Source: Amycolatopsis sp. CA-126428
GTDB taxonomy: Bacteria; Actinomycetota; Actinomycetes; Mycobacteriales; Pseudonocardiaceae
DNA: 64,000 nucleotides
Direction: 5' to 3'
Assembly: GCF_002904335.1 (NCBI RefSeq)
Contig: NZ_PPHF01000016.1
Location: 62,001-126,000, forward strand
Positions within the stretch are counted from its first letter, which is position 1. The number at the start of each line of letters is the position of its first letter. A model generated the notes under the pieces. The model did no database searches. It was not told the DNA's origin and was given only the letters and a program-made list of their open reading frames with translations. The position numbers were made by a program, and so were the translations under genes. This document shows, one piece after another, positions 19,162 to 27,342 of the stretch.

Positions 19162-20370
19162 GTGAAGCATGCCCGATGTCGCGCCGTGCTTTCGGCGCTC
19201 CTGACCTGCTGCCTGGTGGCGCTGGGCGTCGCGGCCGCGAGCCCGCCCGCCGGCGCGGCACCCCTGCTGCCCGGACCGTTCGACGACTCCTTCTACACCC
19301 CGCCGTCGCCACTGCCGGCCGGGAAACCGGGTGACGTCATCCGGTGGCGTCCGGCGGTGCCGCTGCTGAACGCGCTCAACGCCGACGCCTGGCAGGTCAT
19401 GTACCTGTCGACCAACGCGCTGGGGAACCGGAACGCGGTCACCGGGACGATCCTCGTGCCGAAGGGCGTGGACCCGGCCAAGGCGCCGATCGTCGGCTAC
19501 GCGGTCGGCACGCAGGGCCCGGCGTTCAAGTGCACGGCGTCCAAGGCGATGGAACGCGGCACGCTGTACGACCAGCCCGCCATCAACGACTCGCTCTCCA
19601 GCGGCTACGCGGTCGCGGTGACCGACTACGAGGGCTACTCGCCGGCAACCGTGCCCACCTACATCACCGGGCAGTCCATGGGGCCCGCGGTGATCGACTC
19701 GGTGCGGGCGGCGCAGGACCTGCCGGCCACCCGGCTTTCCCGGGGCGCCAAGGTGATCTTCCAGGGCTACTCGCAGGGCGGCGGTGGATCGATGTGGGCC
19801 GGGGAGAAACAGCCCACCTACGCCCCCGAACTGAACGCCGTCGGCGTCGTCGCGGGCGGGGTGCCGGCCGACCTGACCGAAGTCGCGAAGGGCCTCGACG
19901 GCTACCTCGGCTTCGGGTTCCTGGCCTTCGCCGCGGTCGGGCTCGATGCCGCGTACCCGGAGCTGAGGCTGGATTCCTTCCTCAACGACACCGGTCGCGA
20001 GCAGCTGGCCGACGCGAAGAAGAACGCGTGCACGGCGGAACTGCTGCTGAACTACTCCTTCAAGAAGATCAGCGACTTCACGACGTCGAACCCCCTGGGG
20101 ACACCGCAGTGGCAGGCGCGGCTGGCGCAGAACAAGCTCGGCGCCCACCCGCCGCGGGTGCCGGTGTTCCAGTACCACGCGAGCACCGACGAGATCGTCA
20201 ACACCCCGCAGGCGGAGGCGCTGCACCGGGCGTACTGCGCGGCCGGGGTGCGGGAGCAGTGGACCACCTACCTCGCCGAACACGCCACCGGAATCCTGGC
20301 CGGCAACGCCGACGCGCACCAGTGGATCGTGAAACGGTTCAACGGCGAAACGGCCCCTTCGAACTGCTGA
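19162..20370 (+). CDS. Secreted lipase (LIP family)
   Basis: After the GTG at 19162 comes a signal peptide (LSALLTCCLVALGVAAA, cleavage near AGA), then an alpha/beta hydrolase of the secretory-lipase type with VGYAVGTQGPAFKC, DYEGY, nucleophile Ser204 in GYSQGG, and a C-terminal His in EHATG. An ATG 12 bases earlier overlaps the GGAGG site, so the GTG is preferred. It probably hydrolyses acylglycerols or related esters outside the cell. It is likely the last gene of the operon, since a strong bidirectional terminator follows. Confidence 0.82.
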   Translation: MKHARCRAVLSALLTCCLVALGVAAASPPAGAAPLLPGPFDDSFYTPPSPLPAGKPGDVIRWRPAVPLLNALNADAWQVMYLSTNALGNRNAVTGTILVPKGVDPAKAPIVGYAVGTQGPAFKCTASKAMERGTLYDQPAINDSLSSGYAVAVTDYEGYSPATVPTYITGQSMGPAVIDSVRAAQDLPATRLSRGAKVIFQGYSQGGGGSMWAGEKQPTYAPELNAVGVVAGGVPADLTEVAKGLDGYLGFGFLAFAAVGLDAAYPELRLDSFLNDTGREQLADAKKNACTAELLLNYSFKKISDFTTSNPLGTPQWQARLAQNKLGAHPPRVPVFQYHASTDEIVNTPQAEALHRAYCAAGVREQWTTYLAEHATGILAGNADAHQWIVKRFNGETAPSNC

Positions 20371-20376
20371 GGAAAT

Positions 20377-20416
20377 CCGGGAAGGCCGCCTCGCAAATCC
20401 GAGGTGGCCTTCCCGG
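20377..20416. terminator. Bidirectional terminator between lipase and cutinase genes
   Basis: Arms of 17 bases (20377-20393 and 20400-20416; CCGGGAAGGCCGCCTCG and its complement with one G-T pair) enclose a 6-base loop. It lies between two converging genes, 6 and 13 bases from their stop codons. Confidence 0.8.
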
Positions 20417-20429
20417 GTATTTCGTGGAA

Positions 20430-21089
20430 TCAGACCTTGCCCGCGACGAACCCGGCCGCGTCGCCGGCCTGGTTGCCGTAGCTGAGGTGGGCCAGGATGT
20501 TGGTGCCGCCGAACTGGCAGATCGGGTCGCCGAGGGCGCAGTAGTCCTTGGTGCGGCTCTGGTAGGTGCCGGTGACCGAACGGCCGATCGCGCGGATCGG
20601 GTTGCCGAACAACACGATGGCCGCGATCCGCGGCGCCAGGTCCGCGGGGATGGTGGCGGCGATCGGGCCGCCGACGACGGCGCCGTCGCTGCTGATGCCG
20701 ATCGAGTTGTCGACGACGTTGGCGCCCTGGGAGTAGCCGACGAGGACGAACCGCTGGGACGGGCAGGCCGCGGCCTGCGACCGCACGTGGTTGACCAGGT
20801 CGGTGTTGCCGCGCTGCACCGAAGCCGGTTCGCCGAGGTCGGCCGGGTAGTCGACGCGGTAGCTGCTCACCGACCGCGGGCGCAGCCGGCTCTGCACGGC
20901 CGAGAAGACCGGGTCGCCGACGATGAGACCCAGCGTGCCGGGTTCGCCCGTGCCGCGAGCCACCGGGACGTCGATGTCGGTGCACGGCGCCGCCGAAGCG
21001 ACCGGCGCGGCGGCCACGGTGAGCCCGGCGACGGCGAAGCCCACCGCGGCGGCGGCGGAAAGCAGGCGTTTCTGGGGGACGCGAATCAT
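20430..21089 (-). CDS. Secreted cutinase-family serine esterase
   Basis: This 219-residue protein has a signal peptide (cleavage after about residue 34, ASA-AP) and a cutinase fold: CTDIDVPVARGTGEPG, nucleophile Ser120 in GYSQGA, and Asp188 and His201 completing the triad (GDPICQFGGTNILAH). The cysteines expected for the two cutinase disulphides are present. In Mycobacterium the cutinase-like Rv3802 sits next to fadD32 and acts in envelope lipid metabolism, so its presence here strengthens the parallel. It is transcribed toward the lipase gene. Confidence 0.9.
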   Translation of the reverse strand: MIRVPQKRLLSAAAAVGFAVAGLTVAAAPVASAAPCTDIDVPVARGTGEPGTLGLIVGDPVFSAVQSRLRPRSVSSYRVDYPADLGEPASVQRGNTDLVNHVRSQAAACPSQRFVLVGYSQGANVVDNSIGISSDGAVVGGPIAATIPADLAPRIAAIVLFGNPIRAIGRSVTGTYQSRTKDYCALGDPICQFGGTNILAHLSYGNQAGDAAGFVAGKV

Positions 21090-21267
21090 GGCTGATCACA
21101 CCTCGTTGTGGGAAAAGGGGTCGGCAAGCGCTTTCCGTTGGGGGACGGAAATGCATGCGGCGCTTGCGGTGATCGCAGCGTCGCAGTGGTTGCCGAACCC
21201 GGCAAGAGGTGATTTCCCGGTGCGCCGGGAATTGTTCAGCCGGTGACAAAAGGTCCGGTGTGGACGC

Positions 21268-21945
21268 TCAGATGGCGCACTGCCCGGCCGGGTGCGGGGC
21301 GTCGAGGCGCTCCAAAAGCGCGGGGTCCAGCCCGCGCAGCGCGGCCATCACGAACCCGGTGGCCAGCTCGCCCGCGGCGATCGGGTCGAGCCCGGGGGAG
21401 TGGGACACGTGCATCGCGGCCCGCCCGACCAGGCCGACCATCATCGCCCCGAGCAGGTCCGCGCCGGGGCCGACCGGGCGCCCGTGGGCGAGCAGGTGGT
21501 CCCGGACCTGGCCGACCACGTGGGTGGCGATGGAATCGGCGAGCGCGCGGCGCTCGTTCGACATCTCGTCGACGGCCGAGTCGAACAGCAGCCGGAAACT
21601 CTCCGGGTGGGCGCCGGCGTAGGCGAACATGGCCATCACCGACAGCCGGACGCGCTCCTCCAGGGGGCGGTTGTTCGCCGTTTCGTACGCGCTGATCACC
21701 CAGGCCCGCAACGCGGCGACCTCGCGCCGGACGGTGGTGCGGAACAGGGCCGCCTTGTCGCCGAAATGCGCGTAGAGGGTGGGCTTGGTGGAGTCGGCGC
21801 GGTCCGCGATCAGGCCCATGGTGGCCTGGGCGTACCCCCGCTCGGCGAACACCGCGCGGGCGGCGTCGAGCAGCTCGTCGTCGGTGGGCCGGGCGGCCGG
21901 GCTGCGGCGAGCGCTGGATCGATCAGGAGGACTCTGCCGGCTCAT
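21268..21945 (-). CDS. TetR/AcrR family transcriptional regulator
   Basis: The 225-residue protein has the TetR helix-turn-helix at about residues 22-68 ([19 protein letters not shown], then [17 protein letters not shown]) and a helical ligand-binding part. The ATG lies 8 bases after a TACAGT -10, so the message is probably leaderless. The -35 lies at the centre of a GCTTTAC/GTAAAGC palindrome, which suggests autorepression. It lies between the lipid block and the second PucR gene; whether it controls either is unknown. Its operator differs from the steroid-gene boxes, so it is unlikely to be KstR or KstR2. Confidence 0.87.
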   Translation of the reverse strand: MSRQSPPDRSSARRSPAARPTDDELLDAARAVFAERGYAQATMGLIADRADSTKPTLYAHFGDKAALFRTTVRREVAALRAWVISAYETANNRPLEERVRLSVMAMFAYAGAHPESFRLLFDSAVDEMSNERRALADSIATHVVGQVRDHLLAHGRPVGPGADLLGAMMVGLVGRAAMHVSHSPGLDPIAAGELATGFVMAALRGLDPALLERLDAPHPAGQCAI

Positions 21946-21953
21946 GGAGGTGT

Positions 21954-21989
21954 ACTGTAACGGCTCCTTGCTTTACTGTCCGGTAAAGC
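21954..21989 (-). promoter_or_regulatory. Leaderless promoter and palindromic operator of the TetR gene
   Basis: On the minus strand CGGACA (21982-21977) and TACAGT (21959-21954) are 17 bases apart, and the ATG follows 8 bases after the -10. The -35 is flanked exactly by the arms GCTTTAC (21970-21976) and GTAAAGC (21983-21989). Confidence 0.6.
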
Positions 21990-22085
21990 ACGCTCCGTGA
22001 GATCCGGGGCTTCGCCCCGGGCCGGGGTCCGCCACCCGGACCCCCGAAAGAGTTGCGATCGCCGTCCCCCGGTGGAGGAACCCTG

Positions 22086-23300
22086 GTGTCCCGCGACAGT
22101 GCCCGTCAACCCGTCCCCGCTCCCCGGGACGCCGGCGACGAGGTTCTCCGGCGCAAAGAGCTCGCCGCGCTGATGCGTCCGGCGCTTCCGGCGCTGGTGG
22201 AGGGAATCGTCCGGGAGGTGCTGCGGGCCGTCCCCATCTACGCCCGGCCGGGCGACGGGACCTACGGCCGCAAGACCCGGCACGGCGTCGAGTGCGCCGT
22301 CGCGCTCTTCGTCGACCTCGTCGAGGATCCACAGGCCTCGCGCGACCGGCTGTACGAGACGTGCCGCCGGCTCGGCGCGGGCGAGGCCCGCGAAGGCCGC
22401 ACCCTCGACGACCTGCAGGCGGCCTACCGGGTGGGCACCCGGGTCGGCTGGCGCTGGATCATGCGGCTGGGCCGGCGGCACCGGCTGTCCTCCGCGGTCA
22501 TGGCGCAGCTGGCCGAGATGCTGTTCGGCTACGCGGACGAGCTCGCCCGGATGTCGAGCCGGGGGCACCGCGAGGCGTGGGCGGAACTCGAGGGCACCCG
22601 GGCGGGCCTGCGGCGGCGGCTGCTGCGGCTGCTGACCGGCCCCGGTGCGATCCCGGACGCGGTCCTCGCCGAACTCGCGTCGGCGGCGGGCTGGCCGGTG
22701 CCTCGCGAGGTGGCGGCGGTGGCCGCCGAGACGACGGTGAGCACCTCCTGGGGCTCCGACGTCCTCGCCGACCTCGACTCCCCGCAGCCGCACCTGCTGG
22801 TGCCCGCCCCGGTCGACGCGCGGACCCTGACGCGGCTCGGCACCCGGGTCGCGGTCGGGCCGCCGACGGACCTCGGCGCGGCGGCGCACTCCCTGCGCTG
22901 GGCGCGCACCGCGCTGCGGCTGGTGGCGGACGGCGCGCTCCCGGACGCGCCCGTGACCTGGTGCACCGACCACCTGACGGACCTGTGGCTGCTGTCGGAC
23001 TCGCCGCTGGCCGAGCAGGTCGCCCGGCAGGAGCTGGCCCCGCTCGGGCAGTTCCCGGAGCGGACCCGCCGCCGGCTGGGCGAGACCCTGCTGTCCTGGC
23101 TGCAGAACGGCGGCAACTCCGAGAAGATCGCGGTCGACCTTTCGGTGCACCCGCAGACCGTCCGCTACCGCGTGCGTCAGCTCAAGCAGGCCTTCGGGGA
23201 GCGCCTCGACGACCCGGACGCGCGGTTCGCCATGCAGGCCGCGCTGCGCGCGTCGGGCCTGCGGGTCACCCGGAACGAGTTCTCCTCTCCCGACGAGTAG
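22086..23300 (+). CDS. PucR family transcriptional regulator (paralogue of the one at 3374)
   Basis: The roughly 404-residue protein has the same build as the first PucR: a helical sensory region (GIVREVLRAVPIYARPGDGTYG) and a C-terminal helix-turn-helix (SEKIAVDLSVHPQTVRYRVRQLK). The GTG at 22086 is chosen because GGAGG lies 7-8 bases upstream. It is transcribed toward the steroid operon, 78 bases away, and divergently from the TetR gene. It could serve either the lipid block or the steroid block; the pairing with the 3374 gene around the lipid block favours the former. Confidence 0.83.
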   Translation: MSRDSARQPVPAPRDAGDEVLRRKELAALMRPALPALVEGIVREVLRAVPIYARPGDGTYGRKTRHGVECAVALFVDLVEDPQASRDRLYETCRRLGAGEAREGRTLDDLQAAYRVGTRVGWRWIMRLGRRHRLSSAVMAQLAEMLFGYADELARMSSRGHREAWAELEGTRAGLRRRLLRLLTGPGAIPDAVLAELASAAGWPVPREVAAVAAETTVSTSWGSDVLADLDSPQPHLLVPAPVDARTLTRLGTRVAVGPPTDLGAAAHSLRWARTALRLVADGALPDAPVTWCTDHLTDLWLLSDSPLAEQVARQELAPLGQFPERTRRRLGETLLSWLQNGGNSEKIAVDLSVHPQTVRYRVRQLKQAFGERLDDPDARFAMQAALRASGLRVTRNEFSSPDE

Positions 23301-23326
23301 GCGGCTTCCCGGCTCGGCTCCCGACC

Positions 23327-23355
23327 TTGTCCCCAGCGAGAACATGTTCTAGTTT
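23327..23355 (+). promoter_or_regulatory. Steroid operon promoter with KstR-like box
   Basis: TTGTCC (23327-23332) and TAGTTT (23350-23355) are 17 bases apart. The spacer contains the palindrome AGAACATGTTCT (23339-23350), followed by A. It fits the KstR pattern TnnAACnnGTTnnA except for the first T. A box differing at one base in 13 lies at 32578-32589. Confidence 0.7.
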
Positions 23356-23378
23356 TGGGGACGGAAGGTGGTGCGCCG

Positions 23379-24146
23379 GTGAAAACGGAGCTGGGCTTGG
23401 CCGGGACGGTGGTCCTGGTCACCGGGGGCGTCCGCGGCGTGGGCCGGGGGATCGCCGACGTGTTCCTCGCCCACGGGGCCCGGGTCGTGGTCTGCGCCCG
23501 GCGGGAGGCACCCACCGAGGCGGAGTTCGCCGCGTGCGACGTCCGCGACGAGACGCAGGTGGCCGCCCTGGTCGAGGGGATCGTCGAGCGGCACGGCCGC
23601 CTGGACGTGGTGGTGAACAACGCCGGCGGGGCGCCGTACGTGCCGGCCGCGGAGGCGTCGCCGAGGCTGCACGAGAAGATCGTGCGGCTGAACCTGCTGG
23701 CCCCGCTGCTGGTCGCGCAGCACGCCAACGCGGTGATGCAGCGCCAGGACGCCGGCGGTTCCATCGTGATGATCTCCAGCGTGAGCGGCACGCGCCCGTC
23801 GCCCGGAACGGCGGCCTACGGCGCCGCGAAGGCCGGGCTGGACAACCTGACCGCGAGCCTGGCGGTCGAGTGGGCGCCGAAGGTGCGCGTGAACGCCCTG
23901 GACGTCGGGATGGTGCGGACCGAGCAGGCGCACCTGCACTACGGCAGTGAAGCGGCGGTCGAGGCGGTCGGGAAGACCGTCCCGCTCGGCCGGCTCGCCG
24001 AGCCGGCCGAAATCGGGCACTGCGCCGCGTTCCTGGCCTCCGGCCTGGCTTCCTACGTGTCCGGCGCGACCTTGCGCGTGCACGGCGGGGGTGAGGTCCC
24101 GGCGTTCCTCGCCGCGGCCGACGTCAACCATCGGGAGGATTCGTGA
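23379..24146 (+). CDS. Short-chain dehydrogenase (Rv3549c-like)
   Basis: The 255-residue SDR has the cofactor motif TGGVRGVGRGIA, the structural NNAG, and the catalytic Ser...YGAAK (ISSVSGTRPSPGTAAYGAAK). It closely resembles the mycobacterial SDR Rv3549c beside echA20. It probably oxidises or reduces a hydroxyl/keto group on a CoA ester of the steroid C/D-ring path; the exact step has not been assigned to my knowledge. The GTG at 23379 follows GGAAGG-type bases; an ATG 24 bases upstream would lie inside the leader. It is the first gene of the operon behind the KstR-like box and overlaps the next gene by GTGA. Confidence 0.85.
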   Translation: MKTELGLAGTVVLVTGGVRGVGRGIADVFLAHGARVVVCARREAPTEAEFAACDVRDETQVAALVEGIVERHGRLDVVVNNAGGAPYVPAAEASPRLHEKIVRLNLLAPLLVAQHANAVMQRQDAGGSIVMISSVSGTRPSPGTAAYGAAKAGLDNLTASLAVEWAPKVRVNALDVGMVRTEQAHLHYGSEAAVEAVGKTVPLGRLAEPAEIGHCAAFLASGLASYVSGATLRVHGGGEVPAFLAAADVNHREDS

Positions 24147-25021
24147 GCGGGTTGTGCCAGGACCGCGTGGTCGTGGTGACCGGCGCCGGCCGGGGCATCG
24201 GACGGGCGCACGCGCTGGCGTTCGCGGCCGAGGGCGCGCCGGTGGTGGTGAACGACGTCGACGGGGACGCGGCCGCCGGGGTCGTCGCCGAGATCGCGGC
24301 ACTCGGCGGGAAGGCGGTGGCCGACACCTCGGACGTGGCCGACTGGGCCGGGGCCCGCGAGCTGATCGGCGCCGCGCTGGCGAACTTCAGCCGCTTGGAC
24401 GTGCTGGTCAACAACGCCGGGTTCGTCCGGGACCGGATGCTGGTGAACCTCGCCGAGGACGAGTGGGACGCGGTGGTCCGGGTGCACCTGAAGGGGCATT
24501 TCGCGCCGTTGCGGCACGCCGCGGACCATTGGCGGGCCGAGGCGAAGGCCGGGCGGACGCCGAGCGCGCGCGTGATCAACACCAGTTCGGGCGCGGGGCT
24601 CCTCGGCAGCGTCGGGCAGGGCAACTACTCGGCGGCGAAGGCGGGGATCGCCGGGCTGACCGTGGTGGCGGCGGCCGAGCTGGCGCGGTACGGGGTGACG
24701 GTGAACGCGATCGCGCCGGCCGCGCGGACCCGGATGACCGAAGCGGTGTTCGCGTCGATGGCGCGTCCGGACGAAGGTTTCGACGCGATGGCGCCGGAGA
24801 ACGTTTCGCCGCTGGTCGTGTGGCTGGGCAGCGCGGAGTCCGGGCACGTCACCGGCCGGGTCTTCGAGGTCGAGGGCGGGAAGGTTTCCCTGGCGCAGGC
24901 GTGGCGGCACGGCCCGGCCGTGGACAAGGGCGAGCGGTGGGACCCGGCCGAACTCGGTCCGGTCGTCAAAGAACTGCTCGAGCAGGCGCCCGAGCCCGAA
25001 CCCGTCTACGGAGCGAGCTGA
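24143..25021 (+). CDS. Short-chain dehydrogenase (Rv3548c-like)
   Basis: This 292-residue SDR has TGAGRGIGRAHALAFA, NDVDGDAAA, NNAG and the catalytic SSGAGLLGSVGQGNYSAAK. It has the longer C-terminus seen in relatives of the HSD17B4 hydroxyacyl-CoA dehydrogenase domain, which suggests a 3-hydroxyacyl-CoA substrate in beta-oxidation of the ring-opened steroid. It has start and stop overlaps with both neighbours (GTGA, ATGA). The pair Rv3549c/Rv3548c next to echA20 and ipdAB is the arrangement of M. tuberculosis. Confidence 0.87.
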   Translation: MSGLCQDRVVVVTGAGRGIGRAHALAFAAEGAPVVVNDVDGDAAAGVVAEIAALGGKAVADTSDVADWAGARELIGAALANFSRLDVLVNNAGFVRDRMLVNLAEDEWDAVVRVHLKGHFAPLRHAADHWRAEAKAGRTPSARVINTSSGAGLLGSVGQGNYSAAKAGIAGLTVVAAAELARYGVTVNAIAPAARTRMTEAVFASMARPDEGFDAMAPENVSPLVVWLGSAESGHVTGRVFEVEGGKVSLAQAWRHGPAVDKGERWDPAELGPVVKELLEQAPEPEPVYGAS

Positions 25022-25761
25022 TGGGGATCCTGACCAAGCGTGACGGCCACGTCGAGGTCGTCACGGTCGACTTCCCGCCGGTGAACGCCCTGCCCGTGCG
25101 GGCCTGGTTCGACCTCGCCGACGCCCTCACGCAGGCGGGTCGCGACGCGGGAGTGCACGTCGTGATCCTCCGTGCGGAAGGTCGCGGCTTCAATGCCGGG
25201 GTCGACATCAAGGAGATCCAGCGCAGCGCCGGTTACGACGCCCTGGTCGGCGCCAATCGAGGGTGCTACGCGGCTTTCGGCGCGGTCTACGACTGCGCGG
25301 TGCCGGTGGTGGCGGCGGTGCACGGCTTCTGCCTGGGCGGCGGGATCGGCCTGGTCGGCAACGCCGACGTGATCATCGCTTCGGACGACGCGACCTTCGG
25401 GGTCCCGGAAGTCGAGCGCGGCGCGCTCGGCGCGGCGACGCACCTGGCGCGGCTGGTGCCGCAGCACCTGATGCGCACGCTGTACTTCACCGCCCGCAAG
25501 ATCACCGCGGCCGAACTGCTCGCCCACGGCTCGGTGTACCGGGTCGTGCCGCGCGCGGAGCTGGACGAGGCCGCCCTCGACGTCGCCCGGGACATCGCGA
25601 AGAAGGACCCGCGGGTGATCCGGGCGGCGAAGGAGGCCCTGAACGGCATCGACACCCAGCAGGTGCACCGCAGCTACCGCTTCGAGCAGGGCTTCACCTT
25701 CGAACTGAACCTGCTCGGCGCGTCCGACGAAGCCCGCGAGGAGTTCTTGAATGGCCGATAA
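25021..25761 (+). CDS. echA20: EchA20, steroid D-ring hydrolase of the crotonase family
   Basis: This 246-residue crotonase-fold protein has RAEGRGFNAGVDIKEIQR and HGFCLGGGIGLVGNADVI as oxyanion elements, then PEVERGALGAATHL. It is strongly similar to mycobacterial EchA20 (Rv3550), which hydrolyses the last intact cyclopentanone ring of the HIP-derived CoA ester to give COCHEA-CoA. The stop overlaps ipdA by 11 bases, matching the functional order: EchA20 opens ring D, IpdAB then opens ring C. Confidence 0.92.
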   Translation: MGILTKRDGHVEVVTVDFPPVNALPVRAWFDLADALTQAGRDAGVHVVILRAEGRGFNAGVDIKEIQRSAGYDALVGANRGCYAAFGAVYDCAVPVVAAVHGFCLGGGIGLVGNADVIIASDDATFGVPEVERGALGAATHLARLVPQHLMRTLYFTARKITAAELLAHGSVYRVVPRAELDEAALDVARDIAKKDPRVIRAAKEALNGIDTQQVHRSYRFEQGFTFELNLLGASDEAREEFLNGR

Positions 25762-26614
25762 GCGCACGACCGCCGACGAGGTGGCGGCCGAGCTGAAGGA
25801 CGGCATGACCATCGGGATCGGCGGCTGGGGTTCCCGGCGCAAGCCGATGGCGCTCGTGCGGGCGATCCTGCGCACCCCGGTCAAGGACCTGACCGTCGTC
25901 TCCTACGGCGGCCCGGACGTCGGCCTGCTCTGCGCCGCGGGCAAGGTGAAGCGGGTCGTGTTCGGGTTCGTCACCCTGGATTCGATCCCGTACGACCCGT
26001 GGTTCGGCCGCGCCCGCGAGACCGGCGCGATCGAGGTCACCGAGTACGACGAGGGCATGTTCGGCACCGCGCTGTCGGCGGCGATGCAGCGGCTGCCGTT
26101 CCTGCCGACCCGCGCCGGGCTCGGCTCCGAAGTCATGCGCGCCAACCCCGGTCTGCGCACCGTGCGCTCGCCCTACGACGACGCCGAAGAGCTCGTCGCC
26201 GTGCCCGCGCAGCGGCTCGATGTCGCGCTCGTGCACCTCAACCGGGCCGACGCCCGGGGCAACGCCCAGTACCTCGGCCCCGACCCCTACTTCGACGACC
26301 TGTTCGCCTTGGCCGCGGACAGGTGCTTCGTGTCGGTGGAAAAGGTGGTGGAGACGGCCGAGCTGACCGCGGGCGGGTCGGTGCAGTCGCTGCTGCTGAC
26401 CCGCGGTGCCGTCGACGGCGTCGTGGCGGCGCCGCGCGGAGCGCACTTCACCACGGCGGTGCCCGACTACGGCCGGGACGAGCGGTTCCAGCGCCATTAC
26501 GCGGCCTGCGCCAAGGACCTCGACGCCTGGCCGGGCTTCGTGGACCGGTTCCTCTCCGGCGGCGACGAGCAGTATCTGTCCGAAGTGGACAAGTTCGAGG
26601 CGGAGGCGGCATGA
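25751..26614 (+). CDS. ipdA: IpdA, COCHEA-CoA hydrolase subunit A (CoA-transferase fold)
   Basis: The 287-residue protein has the alpha-subunit fold of class I CoA transferases (GMTIGIGGWGSRRKPMAL, VSYGGPDVGLLCAAGKVKRVV). IpdA with IpdB forms a heterotetramer that, despite its fold, hydrolytically opens ring C of COCHEA-CoA in cholesterol catabolism. It starts inside echA20 and ends overlapping ipdB by ATGA, so the two subunits are translated together. Confidence 0.92.
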   Translation: MADKRTTADEVAAELKDGMTIGIGGWGSRRKPMALVRAILRTPVKDLTVVSYGGPDVGLLCAAGKVKRVVFGFVTLDSIPYDPWFGRARETGAIEVTEYDEGMFGTALSAAMQRLPFLPTRAGLGSEVMRANPGLRTVRSPYDDAEELVAVPAQRLDVALVHLNRADARGNAQYLGPDPYFDDLFALAADRCFVSVEKVVETAELTAGGSVQSLLLTRGAVDGVVAAPRGAHFTTAVPDYGRDERFQRHYAACAKDLDAWPGFVDRFLSGGDEQYLSEVDKFEAEAA

Positions 26615-27342
26615 ACGTGACCCGGGCCGAGATCGCCGTGGTGGCGGTGGCCGAGCTGTTCCGCGGCGACGGCGAGATCGTGGCCAGCCCGATGGGCTTC
26701 ATCCCGCAGCTCGGCGCGAAGCTCGCGCGGCTGACGTTCGAGCCGGACCTGCTGATGTCCGACGGCGAGGCGTACCTGATGACGACCGGCGGCGTCGTCG
26801 AAGGCTGGCAGCCCTTCCGCCGGATGCTGGACACGATCGTGCCGCACGGGCGCCGGCACGTCGTGATGGGCGCGAACCAGATCGACCGGTACGGCAACCA
26901 GAACATCTCCGCCATCGGCGACCACGCCCGCCCGAAGAAGCAGCTGCTCGGAGTGCGGGGCGCGCCGGGCAACACCGTCAACCACCGCACCAGCTACTGG
27001 GTGCCCCGCCACTCCACCCGCGTGTTCGTGGATGCGGTCGACGTGGTGTCGGGCGTGGGATACGACAGTGCCGCGAAGGCGGGGCCGTCGGCCGAGAAGT
27101 ACCACGACGTGCACCGGGTCGTTTCGAACCTGGGTGTGTTCGACTTCGCCACGCCCGACCACGCGATGCGGGCGGTGTCGCTGCACCCGGGCGTCACCCC
27201 TGACGAGGTCACCGCCACGACCACCTTCGCGGTCGATCTGTCCACAGTGGAGACGAGCCGGGAGCCCACCGCGGAAGAGCTGCGCCTGATCCGGGAAGTG
27301 CTGGACCCGAAGAGCCTGCGGGACAAGGAAGTCCCGGCGTGA
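26611..27342 (+). CDS. ipdB: IpdB, COCHEA-CoA hydrolase subunit B
   Basis: The 243-residue beta subunit partner of IpdA. Family features are MGFIPQLGAKLARLTFEPDLLMSDGEA, MGANQIDRYGNQN and GAPGNTVNHRTSYWVPRHSTRVFV. It completes the ring-C opening enzyme. Its ATG overlaps the ipdA stop, and its own stop overlaps the ipdC GTG. Confidence 0.92.
   Translation: MNVTRAEIAVVAVAELFRGDGEIVASPMGFIPQLGAKLARLTFEPDLLMSDGEAYLMTTGGVVEGWQPFRRMLDTIVPHGRRHVVMGANQIDRYGNQNISAIGDHARPKKQLLGVRGAPGNTVNHRTSYWVPRHSTRVFVDAVDVVSGVGYDSAAKAGPSAEKYHDVHRVVSNLGVFDFATPDHAMRAVSLHPGVTPDEVTATTTFAVDLSTVETSREPTAEELRLIREVLDPKSLRDKEVPA

Noticed and set aside
16501..21249. Very long open frame antisense to accD, the esterase and the lipase
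   Set aside because: It has the Arg/Gly/His/Val-rich composition of antisense shadows in high-GC DNA and no recognisable domain, while the plus-strand genes are solid.
21268..21945. TetR gene as KstR or KstR2 of the steroid locus
   Set aside because: Its apparent own operator (GCTTTAC/GTAAAGC) is unlike the AGAAC/GTTCT boxes at the steroid promoters, and it is separated from the operon by another regulator gene.
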